Positions 51,210-59,812 of a stretch of DNA of 64,000 nt are shown piece by piece (position 1 is the stretch's first letter; each line of letters begins with the position of its first letter). The notes beneath the pieces are model-generated. The model saw nothing but the letters and a program-made list of their open reading frames with translations, made no database searches and was not told the DNA's origin. The position numbers and the translations under genes are program-made. Origin of the DNA: a virus; the IMG/VR virus record IMGVR_UViG_3300025876_000006, positions 64,001 through 128,000 of that record. One strand, 5' to 3'.

Positions 51210-52766
51210 ATGGATATTAACAAACTAAGATTTAAGGATTTCGTATTAACTGAAGGTATTTCATCAGGCTCTATTGAGAAAGCTACCTTTTTAATGATTA
51301 AGTATTTAAAAAAGAAGACGGGTTTAAACCTTTTCGCAATGCCAGAGCTAGAGCAATATAAAGGATCTGCTGGTAAAGGATTTGGTTTACGTTTGTTCGC
51401 TAATAAGAATGGTATATCCGTTCGATTAAACTTCTCTTCAACAAGAGCTCAAACGAATGCATTAACCGGATTTGATGTTTGGTTAGGAGACGGTAAACCA
51501 TCAACACGAGTTGAGTTTGCTAATATGACAAGCGTTGTTAAAATCCTTCCTATTGTTGCTGAAATCATTAATAACAAAGGTTCAAACAGTAAAGTAGTTT
51601 ATACTATTCCAGATGGAGTTCCTTTAAATGAAGGATACGCATATGGAACAGATTCCATTCTTTTAAAAGAAGCAGCGGGAGCTGGTGATGTTCCAGCAAT
51701 GTTTGATGATATTGTTGATATGATTGTATCTCCTAACTTTTCAAAAGGGAAGATCTATAGGAAATATAAAAGTGCTGGAGTTAAAGTATTCGAAGCTCTT
51801 GAAGAAGTATATCCAAAGAACATTACCAAGCAAGGCGTTAAATATGTATTTGACGGTAAGCCTGCAGTAGTACAAAAGATCAAGAAAGATAAATCTAAAA
51901 TTCTTGAAATGATTGGCGCTAACGAAGGTAAAGTAACTAAAGGGAGTGCTAAAGAAACATATGCTGATAATTCAAATGCAGATGAGCTTTTAAATGATAG
52001 AGAACGATTAAGTTTTGAAGCTCAGTTAGAAGATCTTGAGAATCTATTGAAACTAACCGTTAATGGCGCAGCGAACGCAATCTTTATTGCTGGGCGTGGC
52101 GGAGTTGGTAAAACGTTTACTACAGAAAAGATTCTTGGTGAAATGGGTTATAGAGATGGAGCTGGTTACTTTAAGAACACTGGTTCTGCTAGTGCGGCTG
52201 GAATGTATTCTCTATTATTTAAATATAAGAATGAAATTATCTTCTTCGATGATAGTGACGATGCTCTTAAAGACCAAGAAAGCCGTAACCTTTTAAAAGC
52301 TGCAACCGATACCAAAAAGATTCGTAAACTCGTTTGGAACAAGATGGGTAAGAATGTTGCAGAGCCTGATGAAATGACTGACGATGAAATCCTTGATGCT
52401 GGATTAATTCCACGTTACTTTGAATTCACGGGCAAGATCATCTTTATCTCTAACCTTAAGATGAACAAGCTTGATCCTGATGGCGCACTAAGAACTCGAG
52501 CATTTATTATTGATATTGATCCAACCGAAGGCGAAATTTACGACTTTATGGATAAGATTGTCGGTAAGATTTCTTTAGAAGAAGGTTTAACTCTTGATTT
52601 AACAGAACGTAAACGAGTAGTTGATCTATTAAGAAAAGGAAAAAGTAAGCAATCATCAAACCTTCGTAAGCTATCCCGTGGTTTAAATATGGCCGCTGGA
52701 GCTTTAAAAGCAGGTGTTGCCGTTGCCGATAAAGAGTTGGCTCGTATGATTGAAATTTACGCTTAA
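51210..52766 (+). CDS. AAA ATPase with capsid-targeting-like N-terminus
   Basis: 518 residues. The start MDINKLRFKDFVLTEG contains an F-K-D-F pattern and LTE-G (residues 13-16), a gp21-type cleavage site. Residues ~20-250 are an unrecognised alpha/beta region. An AAA-type ATPase follows: FIAGRGGVGKTFTTEKIL (Walker A ~295-302), IIFFDDSDDAL (Walker B ~343) and IIFISNLKM (sensor, ~410). The late promoter and proposed prohead processing suggest a head-packaged ATPase. A chaperone for head contents is possible. Confidence 0.65.
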   Translation: MDINKLRFKDFVLTEGISSGSIEKATFLMIKYLKKKTGLNLFAMPELEQYKGSAGKGFGLRLFANKNGISVRLNFSSTRAQTNALTGFDVWLGDGKPSTRVEFANMTSVVKILPIVAEIINNKGSNSKVVYTIPDGVPLNEGYAYGTDSILLKEAAGAGDVPAMFDDIVDMIVSPNFSKGKIYRKYKSAGVKVFEALEEVYPKNITKQGVKYVFDGKPAVVQKIKKDKSKILEMIGANEGKVTKGSAKETYADNSNADELLNDRERLSFEAQLEDLENLLKLTVNGAANAIFIAGRGGVGKTFTTEKILGEMGYRDGAGYFKNTGSASAAGMYSLLFKYKNEIIFFDDSDDALKDQESRNLLKAATDTKKIRKLVWNKMGKNVAEPDEMTDDEILDAGLIPRYFEFTGKIIFISNLKMNKLDPDGALRTRAFIIDIDPTEGEIYDFMDKIVGKISLEEGLTLDLTERKRVVDLLRKGKSKQSSNLRKLSRGLNMAAGALKAGVAVADKELARMIEIYA

Positions 52767-52772
52767 TAAATA
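52765..52772 (+). promoter_or_regulatory. Late promoter element AATAAATA
   Basis: AATAAATA exactly 5 nt before ATG 52778. Confidence 0.7.
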
Positions 52773-52777
52773 ATAAT

Positions 52778-54160
52778 ATGAAATCATTTCAAACTTTCTT
52801 AATTGAGGGAACCAAGTTAACTCCCCGTGAATTAAAAAAACCAGCTACTGGAGGGCCGAACTCTGGAGTTTCTCGCCTTGAAATTCTTTCTAATAAAATT
52901 AGAAAACAAGAACCTTTAACTTTAGCAAATGGTAAAACGTTTATTGTGACTGATACTGCTGGAGCTTTATCTTCTATTGAACAATTTAGAAAAGACGGAA
53001 TGGCTTTTAAACTAATTGGAAAAAGCGGATCGGAAATTTCATCGTCGGATCTATTAAAAACGCTTGAGTTTGGTGGTGGTACTGGAGCTGGTGGTGGAAC
53101 AAAAAATACAGCAATTGGAGAATCTGCTCAATGTGTATGGATGGCCGCAATGGTTGAAATTGGATATGATAAACCAATTGAAAGTTTTACTGATGAAGTA
53201 TTAACTAAAGCGTTTAAAAAGGTAAGTGTTGGAAAAACTTCGTTAAAAGATATTTTAAGTATTGATGAGAGTTGGAAAACATCCTCATATTTAACAGCAC
53301 ACTTCGCAATTAAAGAGCGTCTTATTGAAAGAGGTATGACTTTTCATAGAGATGATTCTCTTATGAAAGAAATTTATAAAGCTAAAAACACAGCTTTTAA
53401 AAATAACGATTTTAAACCACTTACAGATGATAAATGGAACCCAGGCGATATTTGGGTGGCTGATTCTGACTTTAAATTATCAGAATTAAAAACTGATACA
53501 CTAGAAGGATTTAATGATGATATACTCGACTTATATTTACAAAAGAGACTTGTTGGTATTTCATTAAAGAAAGTTTCTAAAGCAGTAAAAGGAGTTGAAA
53601 AAAATGTTACTCGTCCACCAGAAACTGAAGATTACAAATTTGTAGCAGGCCATATTAAAGCGTTAACACGAGGAGAATGGTATACAAGTAAAACTAATTA
53701 TATTACTTATATGGGCGGGCAACTAGATATTAGAGCAAACACCGGTTTTGGTTCTCATAAAGTAGAAATTAAAGGTAAAGGCGCCAGAGGAGGCGGAGCT
53801 TCTTGGGGCGTTATGTCTGATGCTGCTAAAAGAATTTATCGAAAAGAACTTCCAAAAAATAATAAAATGAAAAAAGATGCTAAACTAATAGCATCTGGTG
53901 ATAAAAGAGCAGTTCAAAATTTTACTAAGTTATTACAAACCGTGGATAAAAAAATATCCAATGCAGAAGTAATAGAAAAATTAGCAAGTCTTGGCAAAAA
54001 CGCTGATATATGGGTTCACGGTAAACTAGGTGGCCTTTATGTATTACAATTAATATCAAAAGGTGGCCAAAAGGCAAATAAGTTTATTACTCAGATAATT
54101 AACTATGCTGGTAGTTCTACTTCAGACTCAAGCGCATATATTATTCTAAAAGAGAAATAA
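52778..54160 (+). CDS. Candidate packaged protein with nuclease-like core and MKSFQTFLIEG N-terminus
   Basis: 460 residues. The N-terminus matches the T4 internal-protein targeting peptide in geometry: hydrophobic at 8, Glu at 10, then Gly (LIE-G). In the middle, WNPGDIWVADSDFKLSEL (~222-240) and VGISLKKVS (~259) resemble the D...xK elements of a PD-(D/E)xK nuclease fold. Earlier, GGGTGAGGGTKNTAIGESAQCVWMA is a glycine-rich loop. Function is inferred; it may be an injected nuclease or an anti-host factor. Late promoter 5 nt upstream. Confidence 0.6.
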   Translation: MKSFQTFLIEGTKLTPRELKKPATGGPNSGVSRLEILSNKIRKQEPLTLANGKTFIVTDTAGALSSIEQFRKDGMAFKLIGKSGSEISSSDLLKTLEFGGGTGAGGGTKNTAIGESAQCVWMAAMVEIGYDKPIESFTDEVLTKAFKKVSVGKTSLKDILSIDESWKTSSYLTAHFAIKERLIERGMTFHRDDSLMKEIYKAKNTAFKNNDFKPLTDDKWNPGDIWVADSDFKLSELKTDTLEGFNDDILDLYLQKRLVGISLKKVSKAVKGVEKNVTRPPETEDYKFVAGHIKALTRGEWYTSKTNYITYMGGQLDIRANTGFGSHKVEIKGKGARGGGASWGVMSDAAKRIYRKELPKNNKMKKDAKLIASGDKRAVQNFTKLLQTVDKKISNAEVIEKLASLGKNADIWVHGKLGGLYVLQLISKGGQKANKFITQIINYAGSSTSDSSAYIILKEK

Positions 54161-54175
54161 TATTATTAGTATCAA

Positions 54176-54259
54176 ATGAAGATATTAACATTCATACTAA
54201 TAGTTATAGTACTAACCTCATGTGGCATTGCGCCTCCTGAGTGTATGATTGGGCATTAA
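54176..54259 (+). CDS. Tiny lipoprotein, 27 aa precursor
   Basis: MKILTFILIVIVLTSCG shows a lysine, a hydrophobic h-region and the lipobox L-T-S-C (Cys16). The mature peptide is only 12 residues (CGIAPPECMIGH) and has a second cysteine. It lies in the 99-nt gap after the nuclease-like gene and abuts the stop of the reverse-strand gene. A role as outer-membrane lipopeptide, mini-spanin or superinfection-exclusion factor is possible. Confidence 0.6.
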   Translation: MKILTFILIVIVLTSCGIAPPECMIGH

Positions 54260-55840
54260 TTAATCTTCGACCCAAACCGCGGCCAAAGATACTCGAGCAA
54301 GACTTTCAGTTGATTGCACAATAAATGAAATGCTGCTATTTGGTGGAACTACAATTCTTAGATCCCCAAGATTAATCGAAGAACTTCCCCCGCCAGGTAC
54401 TTCAAACATGTAAATTGGCAGATTGTTGTCAACTGTTGTGCTTACATCTCCTATAGTATCTGAATAATATACAGATGAATTTTCCTCGCTTCTTGTGTTA
54501 TACTCAAGCTCAGGTAATCCATTAAAATTATAATATACTGATACAAGTACAGGCGTTCCAGCTGGATTTGTTAAGAATGCCGAATTAATATTTTTTAATA
54601 AAACTTCTCTAGTATTAATTTTATTCTTATAAATTAATCTATTATGTAAAGTTAATACATGATGATAATCATCTGCAGATAAGTTAGGGTTTTCATCATA
54701 TGTAATTGATGTAGCAGTTGGCAGTTTTGTATTTTCTATTAAACCTTCAATTGCGCCTAACATAGAACCACCTGATACATAAATATCAGTTCCAGTTCCA
54801 CCTAAACTTGCAGCAATCCATCCAACCTTTAACGATGGGTTATCAACGTGAACATCATCATAATTATTTGCATATTTTATTTCATGGAAAACAATCATGT
54901 CTCCATTTAACGGGTTTTCAATAGAGAATCTAATTTGCCCAGCACCAAGCCATCTAAAATTAATTTGGAAAACGTTTAATTTAGTTGGATTTAATATTGC
55001 TCTACTATAACCATTACCATCAAGAGTATCACCATTAAAGTCTTCTTGGTATGTCCAATTATTAGTATGATTTACACCACCTTGAAGAACTGAAAGAGTA
55101 GCAGTAACGCCAGTTGAATCTGTATCAGAAAAAGAAAATGTTCCGGTTTTAGGCCCAACCCCAGTTGATAAAAAACAAACTTTATCAGCAACATATTCTA
55201 AAATCCAAAAATCACTTATAATACCATGATGTATTTTTCTTGCCACATCATTGGCAGTATCTCCTGCTAAGACTGCAATAACAAAATCTTCATCATTTAA
55301 TGTTACGGTAATATTTCCAGATGTTGTGGCTGAATTACTAATAACAATATTATGAATATGGGCTTTACCTTTATTCTGTAAAAGAACTCCAAATTTATCA
55401 CCATCAAAGCCAACCTGTATAGCTTGCTCTTGCGCAAAGAATCCCGCTCTTTGAGTATAACCGATGGCTCCTTCTGTAAATTGAGCAGTGAACCGTGTTA
55501 ACGCGCCCTGCCCTGGTCTATATCTTACTGCTCTTTTTGATCTAATAACGCCATAACCACCCAATGAAGTTCCGGTTCTACATTCTAGTAAAGTGTTTGA
55601 GGCTATTGCAGATCCACTCTCAGATTCATAAGACTCAAATAGTCTTTCATCTAAACCATATAAACCATCCAATTGAAATACCGGCGTAATAGGAACACTC
55701 ACATGTTCTCCAAATACGCTTACTGCTGAAGCGCTTGATGTTTTAACTGGATTACCATATTCATCAACCGCTAATGACGCCTCAAAAAGCGAGGTATTAT
55801 CATTAAGATAATTTTGAGAGGTTCTATTCCACTGGGCCAT
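54260..55840 (-). CDS. Reverse-strand virion-structural-like protein
   Basis: 526 residues. I chose ATG 55840 (MAQWNRTSQNYLND), because a perfect late promoter sits 5 nt upstream; a longer frame would run through the promoter. The sequence is rich in Gly, Ser, Thr and Asn with beta-strand patterns and no cysteine clusters: GVIRSKRAVRYRPGQGALTRFTAQFT, RAGFFAQEQAIQVGFDGDKFGVLLQNKG, FQINFRWLGAGQIRFSIEN. These occur in large virion proteins of marine T4-like phages that I recall as unclassified structural proteins. Position and strand are odd. Confidence 0.7.
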   Translation of the reverse strand: MAQWNRTSQNYLNDNTSLFEASLAVDEYGNPVKTSSASAVSVFGEHVSVPITPVFQLDGLYGLDERLFESYESESGSAIASNTLLECRTGTSLGGYGVIRSKRAVRYRPGQGALTRFTAQFTEGAIGYTQRAGFFAQEQAIQVGFDGDKFGVLLQNKGKAHIHNIVISNSATTSGNITVTLNDEDFVIAVLAGDTANDVARKIHHGIISDFWILEYVADKVCFLSTGVGPKTGTFSFSDTDSTGVTATLSVLQGGVNHTNNWTYQEDFNGDTLDGNGYSRAILNPTKLNVFQINFRWLGAGQIRFSIENPLNGDMIVFHEIKYANNYDDVHVDNPSLKVGWIAASLGGTGTDIYVSGGSMLGAIEGLIENTKLPTATSITYDENPNLSADDYHHVLTLHNRLIYKNKINTREVLLKNINSAFLTNPAGTPVLVSVYYNFNGLPELEYNTRSEENSSVYYSDTIGDVSTTVDNNLPIYMFEVPGGGSSSINLGDLRIVVPPNSSISFIVQSTESLARVSLAAVWVED

Positions 55841-55845
55841 ACTTT

Positions 55846-55853
55846 TATTTATA
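55846..55853 (-). promoter_or_regulatory. Late promoter TATAAATA (reverse strand)
   Basis: Perfect element on the minus strand, exactly 5 nt before the ATG at 55840; only 2 bp from the divergent plus-strand element. Confidence 0.78.
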
Positions 55854-55855
55854 CA

Positions 55856-55863
55856 AATAAATA
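55856..55863 (+). promoter_or_regulatory. Late promoter element AATAAATA (divergent pair)
   Basis: AATAAATA exactly 5 nt before ATG 55869; forms a near-palindromic pair with 55846-55853. Confidence 0.72.
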
Positions 55864-55868
55864 ACTTT

Positions 55869-56303
55869 ATGAAGAGGATACGGGTATATGGTTGTTTGGA
55901 CAAACCTAAGTTAAAAAAAGAAATACGTGAAGCTGCGTCTCTTTTTATTCAAGATCTTTTACCACGTAAACGCAAGTATGATATAACAATAACAATATCT
56001 TCAGGTTTATCTAAAAAAGTAGGATCCTTTGGAGAATGCTGGTCATGGTCTCGTAATGAATATACAGTTAAGATCGACGGATCTCAAACAAAGGAAAATA
56101 TTTTTAAAACACTTGCTCATGAATTTGTACACGTTAAACAATTCTCAGTTGGAGAATTAAAATTCTTAACTAAATTTGATGTTTGGCAAGGAACCGTATA
56201 TTACCATGGAGCTAAATACGAAACTCTTCCATGGGAAAGGGAAGCAACTCAATATGAAAAAATTCTATATAACAAACATATTGTCAATAAAAGACAATTA
56301 TAA
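55869..56303 (+). CDS. Zinc metallopeptidase-like protein (SprT-like)
   Basis: 144 residues. KTLAHEFVHVKQFSVGELKFL carries HExxH (His84, Glu85, His88), and LPWEREATQYE downstream supplies a likely third zinc ligand (Glu). The small size and E-x-x-A helix are like SprT-family or minigluzincin peptidases. It has a late promoter and precedes the packaged-enzyme candidates, but its own N-terminus (MKRIRVYGCL) lacks the targeting-like peptide. Substrate unknown. Confidence 0.7.
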   Translation: MKRIRVYGCLDKPKLKKEIREAASLFIQDLLPRKRKYDITITISSGLSKKVGSFGECWSWSRNEYTVKIDGSQTKENIFKTLAHEFVHVKQFSVGELKFLTKFDVWQGTVYYHGAKYETLPWEREATQYEKILYNKHIVNKRQL

Positions 56304-56306
56304 ATA
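56299..56306 (+). promoter_or_regulatory. Late promoter TATAAATA
   Basis: Perfect element 8 nt before ATG 56315, overlapping the peptidase stop codon. Confidence 0.7.
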
Positions 56307-56314
56307 CTAAATAA

Positions 56315-57238
56315 ATGAAGTCCTTTAAAGAATATATTGGTGAAGCTGCTAAAACACAAAAGCAGTTCATTGCTCACCTTGATAAAATGCCACCACTCAA
56401 ATTTCTTGAACTTGCAAAACGTCTTGATAAAGAAATGGGCGGAGTTCTTTCAAAGGATAATGCTGAGATCAGAGAGAAGATGGATGGTTCAGCTCTTCGT
56501 ATTGGTTTAGATGAGAAGGGGCGATTCTTTGCTCAAACTTCTACATCGCCTTCATTTTTTAACTTTGGCGATTTTAGAAAGCGTTTTTCTAAGCATGGTG
56601 AAGAAGCCGCACTTATGGGAGACAAGTGGGATGATATTTTTAAAATGATAAAGAGTGACTCCAAGGTTAATGCCATTCTTAAAAAGTATAATACTAAAAA
56701 CGGTATTAAGGTTGTTGGAGAGATTATGTATCCTCCGCTTGGTATTGATTTACTTGATAAAATGCGATTTATTCGTATTGATTATGAGAAGAAAAAACTT
56801 GGTTCTGATTATACCTTCGTTCCTTTTTACGTTATGGATAATGAAAATAACATACATCCAAAAGAAAAAGAAATCTTTAAAGAACTATACAAGATATCAA
56901 ATTCTAAACGTAAATATGTCAATACCGTTGTTTTAAAGGATAAAGACATTAATATTAAAACGGATTTGAGTATTGTAAACAACGATCTTGTTAAGAAATA
57001 TAAAAATTTAAATGATATATTGGTATCAAGGAAGCATATAGATCGTGAGTTAAAGGAAAAAATTAAAAACGAAATTTTACTTCTACAGCGTAAACTGGCC
57101 GCTAAAATTCTTTCATATGTTGATGGTGGTTTATTAGGAAAAGATTTTGAAGGTATTGTAATTAAACTCAGTGACGGATCACTAATCAAAATTATTTCTG
57201 ATAAGTTTAAGAACACCACCTTTGATAAAAACCGCTAA
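56315..57238 (+). CDS. ATP-dependent ligase-like nucleotidyltransferase with capsid-targeting-like N-terminus
   Basis: 307 residues. The start MKSFKEYIGEA has hydrophobic-8, Glu-10 and Ala-11 (IGE-A), the T4 geometry. The body shows ligase motifs: motif I EKMDGS (KxDG, Lys55), motif III-like VVGEIMYPP (~134), motif IV FEGIVIKL (~279) and motif V KIISDKF (~292). A ligase that joins DNA or RNA, or a related RNA-capping-type enzyme, is likely. Being late and possibly packaged, it could repair or circularise injected DNA; this is a hypothesis. Confidence 0.75.
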   Translation: MKSFKEYIGEAAKTQKQFIAHLDKMPPLKFLELAKRLDKEMGGVLSKDNAEIREKMDGSALRIGLDEKGRFFAQTSTSPSFFNFGDFRKRFSKHGEEAALMGDKWDDIFKMIKSDSKVNAILKKYNTKNGIKVVGEIMYPPLGIDLLDKMRFIRIDYEKKKLGSDYTFVPFYVMDNENNIHPKEKEIFKELYKISNSKRKYVNTVVLKDKDINIKTDLSIVNNDLVKKYKNLNDILVSRKHIDRELKEKIKNEILLLQRKLAAKILSYVDGGLLGKDFEGIVIKLSDGSLIKIISDKFKNTTFDKNR

Positions 57239-57244
57239 TAAATA
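57237..57244 (+). promoter_or_regulatory. Late promoter element AATAAATA
   Basis: AATAAATA overlaps the stop codon of the ligase-like gene and lies 8 nt before ATG 57253. Confidence 0.65.
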
Positions 57245-57252
57245 ATAATATA

Positions 57253-58158
57253 ATGCTAGCATATAAACAATTTTTAGAAAATAAACGGCAGCTGTCTGAA
57301 GGTGGTAACGCTGTTAAAGGAGTCGGACCGATTAATCAAGAGAATTCTATTCCTACATATAATAAAATTCTTAGTGAGTTTTTGCCAAAGCTTAAACTTA
57401 AAGATAAGCATGTAGCGAGTCTTGGCTCTACTGGTAAAAAAGGACCAAAGCAAACCTCAGGCGATATTGATATTGCTCTTGATGCTACCGAGCTTTTAAA
57501 ATCAAATAAGATTGACACATATGCAGATCTAATGGATTTTATTGTTGTTACAGTTAAATCTTTAGGATATGATTATAAAGATATGCGTAGTATTGGTATT
57601 GTTAGTATTGCATATCCAATTGTTAATGACGATAAGTTACAAGCAGATAAACTTGTTCAAGTAGACTTTATGGTTGTTGAAAATCTTAAACATGCAACAT
57701 GGGCTTTTCACAGTCCTTCATATCTTGAGTCCAATCTAAAGGGTTTATATAGAAACGAATTAAACTTTGCTGTCGCTAAATATGCTGGATTTAAAGTAAC
57801 TGAAAGAGACAAAGAAAGCAAAGAAGCCGTTACATGGCAGCGCTTTTGGTGGGATATTAAACGAGGCTTAAGTAAAGGAACACAAACTCGATTAAGTGCA
57901 AAGACTGGTAAAATTGTAAAAGGCACTAGACCGTTAACAAAAAACGATATTTCTGATGAGCCTGATGATATTGTTAAGTTCCTATATGGAGAGAAATATA
58001 AAGCAAGAGATATTTTAACTTTTGATGATGCTCTTAATGCTATTATGAGTAATGATTTTCCTTATAAGAAACAAAGGAAGACTATTTTAAAAGCTGCATC
58101 CGAATCTATACAAAAGAAAGGCTTCCCTATTCCGAAGCAAATGGCCAAATATATATAA
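57253..58158 (+). CDS. Pol-beta-type nucleotidyltransferase with targeting-like N-terminus
   Basis: 301 residues. The N-terminus MLAYKQFLENKRQLSEGG fits the targeting pattern with LSE-G at residues 14-17. ASLGSTGKKG (~55-64), SGDIDIALD (DxD, ~68-76) and VQVDFMVVE (third Asp, ~138) are the three acidic elements of the nucleotidyltransferase fold. A basic stretch near residues 205-222 (RGLSKGTQTRLSAKTGK) may bind nucleic acid. Substrate unknown; candidates are RNA or DNA tailing or transfer of a nucleotide to protein. Confidence 0.7.
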   Translation: MLAYKQFLENKRQLSEGGNAVKGVGPINQENSIPTYNKILSEFLPKLKLKDKHVASLGSTGKKGPKQTSGDIDIALDATELLKSNKIDTYADLMDFIVVTVKSLGYDYKDMRSIGIVSIAYPIVNDDKLQADKLVQVDFMVVENLKHATWAFHSPSYLESNLKGLYRNELNFAVAKYAGFKVTERDKESKEAVTWQRFWWDIKRGLSKGTQTRLSAKTGKIVKGTRPLTKNDISDEPDDIVKFLYGEKYKARDILTFDDALNAIMSNDFPYKKQRKTILKAASESIQKKGFPIPKQMAKYI

Positions 58159-58171
58159 CATATAACAAACG

Positions 58172-58867
58172 ATGGAAGAATTTCAAAAAAACGATATGGC
58201 TGAAGGCCGCTCATGGAAATCTATAGGACACTATACCGCAGATGGTAAAGAGTGGGCTGGAGATCAACATGCGCATAATGGTCAAATAATGACTGGTAAG
58301 ACGCATGATAAAAATAGTGTTTACTTATATCATTATAAAGAATTATCTGCTGAAGTGAGAAAAAAAATCGATGCAGAAATTGAAGAAGCAGAAAAGGATT
58401 TACGCTTACGTGACCTTGAAGTTGTTGATCCAACCGATGGCAGTTGGGGCGATGAAATGGGCTTCTTAAATCGTCGATATATGAAACGTCATAATTCGTA
58501 TGTTACTGAAGATTCCGAAGACGAATGCTATAGTGAAGCGTTAACCGCTATTCAACGAATTAAGCGTAGAGCGATAATGCGTAAAAGCAAAGCGGCTATT
58601 GCTCGTGGCCGACGTCGTTCTGAAAAGAAAAAACCAACACTTAAGGTAATGAAGAATAGAGCTTTGAAAGCTGCTAGGAACCTTTTATTTAAAAAGTTGG
58701 CGGGTCAACGATCAAAAGATGAGTTGAGCTTTTCTGAAAGATCTAGAATTGAAAAGGTTCTATCAAAAAAACAAGGGAAGATCAAAGCGATTGCTAAAAA
58801 GATTTTACCAAAATTAATCCAAAAGGAAAAAGCGAAGCGTGCTAAAAAAGCAGCAGAAAAGAAATAA
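58172..58867 (+). CDS. Highly basic protein, probable DNA-associated virion component
   Basis: 231 residues. The N-terminal half is mixed and acidic, with MAE-G near residues 9-12. The last 100 residues are strongly basic and helical (RIKRRAIMRKSKAAIARGRRR, KNRALKAARNLLFKKLAGQRSKDELSFSERSRIEKVLSKK). I recall a similar basic tail in proteins of T4-like phages next to nucleotidyltransferases. It likely binds packaged DNA. It overlaps the next gene by one base (TAATG). Confidence 0.6.
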   Translation: MEEFQKNDMAEGRSWKSIGHYTADGKEWAGDQHAHNGQIMTGKTHDKNSVYLYHYKELSAEVRKKIDAEIEEAEKDLRLRDLEVVDPTDGSWGDEMGFLNRRYMKRHNSYVTEDSEDECYSEALTAIQRIKRRAIMRKSKAAIARGRRRSEKKKPTLKVMKNRALKAARNLLFKKLAGQRSKDELSFSERSRIEKVLSKKQGKIKAIAKKILPKLIQKEKAKRAKKAAEKK

Positions 58868-59670
58868 TGAAATCATTTAAAACATTTATTAAAGAAAAGG
58901 AAGTCAAAACATTGGTGACTACCTTTGGCCGTTTTAACCCGCCACATGTTGGACACGCCGTAAACTTTAAAGAGTTAGCAGCAGCAGCTAAAAAAGAAAA
59001 AGCGGATTATAGAATTTACTCTTCGCAGTCGCAGGACGCTAAAAGGAATCCATTAGGATATGAAGAAAAAATTAAATTTCTTAGAAAGCTTTTTCCTCAA
59101 CACGCTCGTAGTATTTACTTAGACAAAAAGGTTAAAAACCCATTTGATGTTGCTAAACAAGCTTATGCAGATGGTTATGAGAAACTTGTTATTGCGGTTG
59201 GGCCAGATCGTGCGAACGAATTTAAAGATATGTTATTGAAATATAACAAAGAAGGTGGTATATTTTATTTTCCTGCCGGTATTGAAATTGTTGATACTGG
59301 AAAGGGTAAAAGGATTTCAAGCGCCACTCTTATGAGAAAGTCTGCAGAAAATAATGACCTTGCAACCTTTGCTAAAAATCTTCCTAAAACCTTTAAAGAA
59401 GTTGAAAAGTTATTTAATGCAGTAAGGAAAGGAATGGGTTTAAAAGAATCTACCAACTTCCGCAAACATATTGATATAAATCCAAATGAAGCGCGTGAGC
59501 GTTTTTTCAATAAGGAAATCTTTAATGAAAATGATAAAGTTATAAGTATAAAGGATAATAAAACTTATACTATTAAAGAGCGCTTTAGTAATTACGTTAG
59601 CGCAGCTGATGGCACCACTATTAAAAAGTTTTTTATAACAGATATAATCCCTATTAATGAAAACCCTTAA
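58867..59670 (+). CDS. HIGH-family nucleotidyltransferase with capsid-targeting-like N-terminus
   Basis: 267 residues. MKSFKTFIKEK has hydrophobic-8 and Glu-10 (IKE). VTTFGRFNPPHVGHAVNF (~18-34) has the T/HxGH motif of cytidylyl/adenylyltransferases. VIAVGPDRANEFKDML (~114) and GKGKRISSATLMR (~144-156, ISSTxxR-type) are as in nicotinamide- or pantetheine-phosphate adenylyltransferases. Residues ~180-267 form an extra C-terminal domain. The metabolite is unknown; NAD-related chemistry is one option. Confidence 0.75.
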   Translation: MKSFKTFIKEKEVKTLVTTFGRFNPPHVGHAVNFKELAAAAKKEKADYRIYSSQSQDAKRNPLGYEEKIKFLRKLFPQHARSIYLDKKVKNPFDVAKQAYADGYEKLVIAVGPDRANEFKDMLLKYNKEGGIFYFPAGIEIVDTGKGKRISSATLMRKSAENNDLATFAKNLPKTFKEVEKLFNAVRKGMGLKESTNFRKHIDINPNEARERFFNKEIFNENDKVISIKDNKTYTIKERFSNYVSAADGTTIKKFFITDIIPINENP

Positions 59671-59800
59671 ACTTATAATTTTATCTAGCTATATTTTTAT
59701 TGGGACGTCGTGTGTTCGTCCTCACTCAATAAACCTGCAAATGGAACAACTTCCAGCCGAAGAATTAGAAACAACTTTAAACCTTAAATGGAAACTTTAA
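59657..59800 (+). CDS. Small lipoprotein, 47 aa precursor
   Basis: Overlaps the end of the previous gene by 14 nt. MKTLKLIILSSYIFIGTSCV has a signal sequence with lipobox I-G-T-S-C (Cys19 acylated). The mature part is about 29 residues (CVRPHSINLQ...TLNLKWKL), acidic in the middle. Like the lipoprotein at 54176 it is too short for most gene finders. It resembles outer-membrane spanins or receptor-blocking lipoproteins in type. Confidence 0.65.
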   Translation: MKTLKLIILSSYIFIGTSCVRPHSINLQMEQLPAEELETTLNLKWKL

Positions 59801-59812
59801 CAAACAAATAAA

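Noticed and set aside
55841-55903. Longer start for the reverse-strand structural gene at 55903
   Set aside because: The extra residues read through a perfect TATAAATA promoter and into the divergent gene; ATG 55840 is spaced 5 nt from the element like other late genes.
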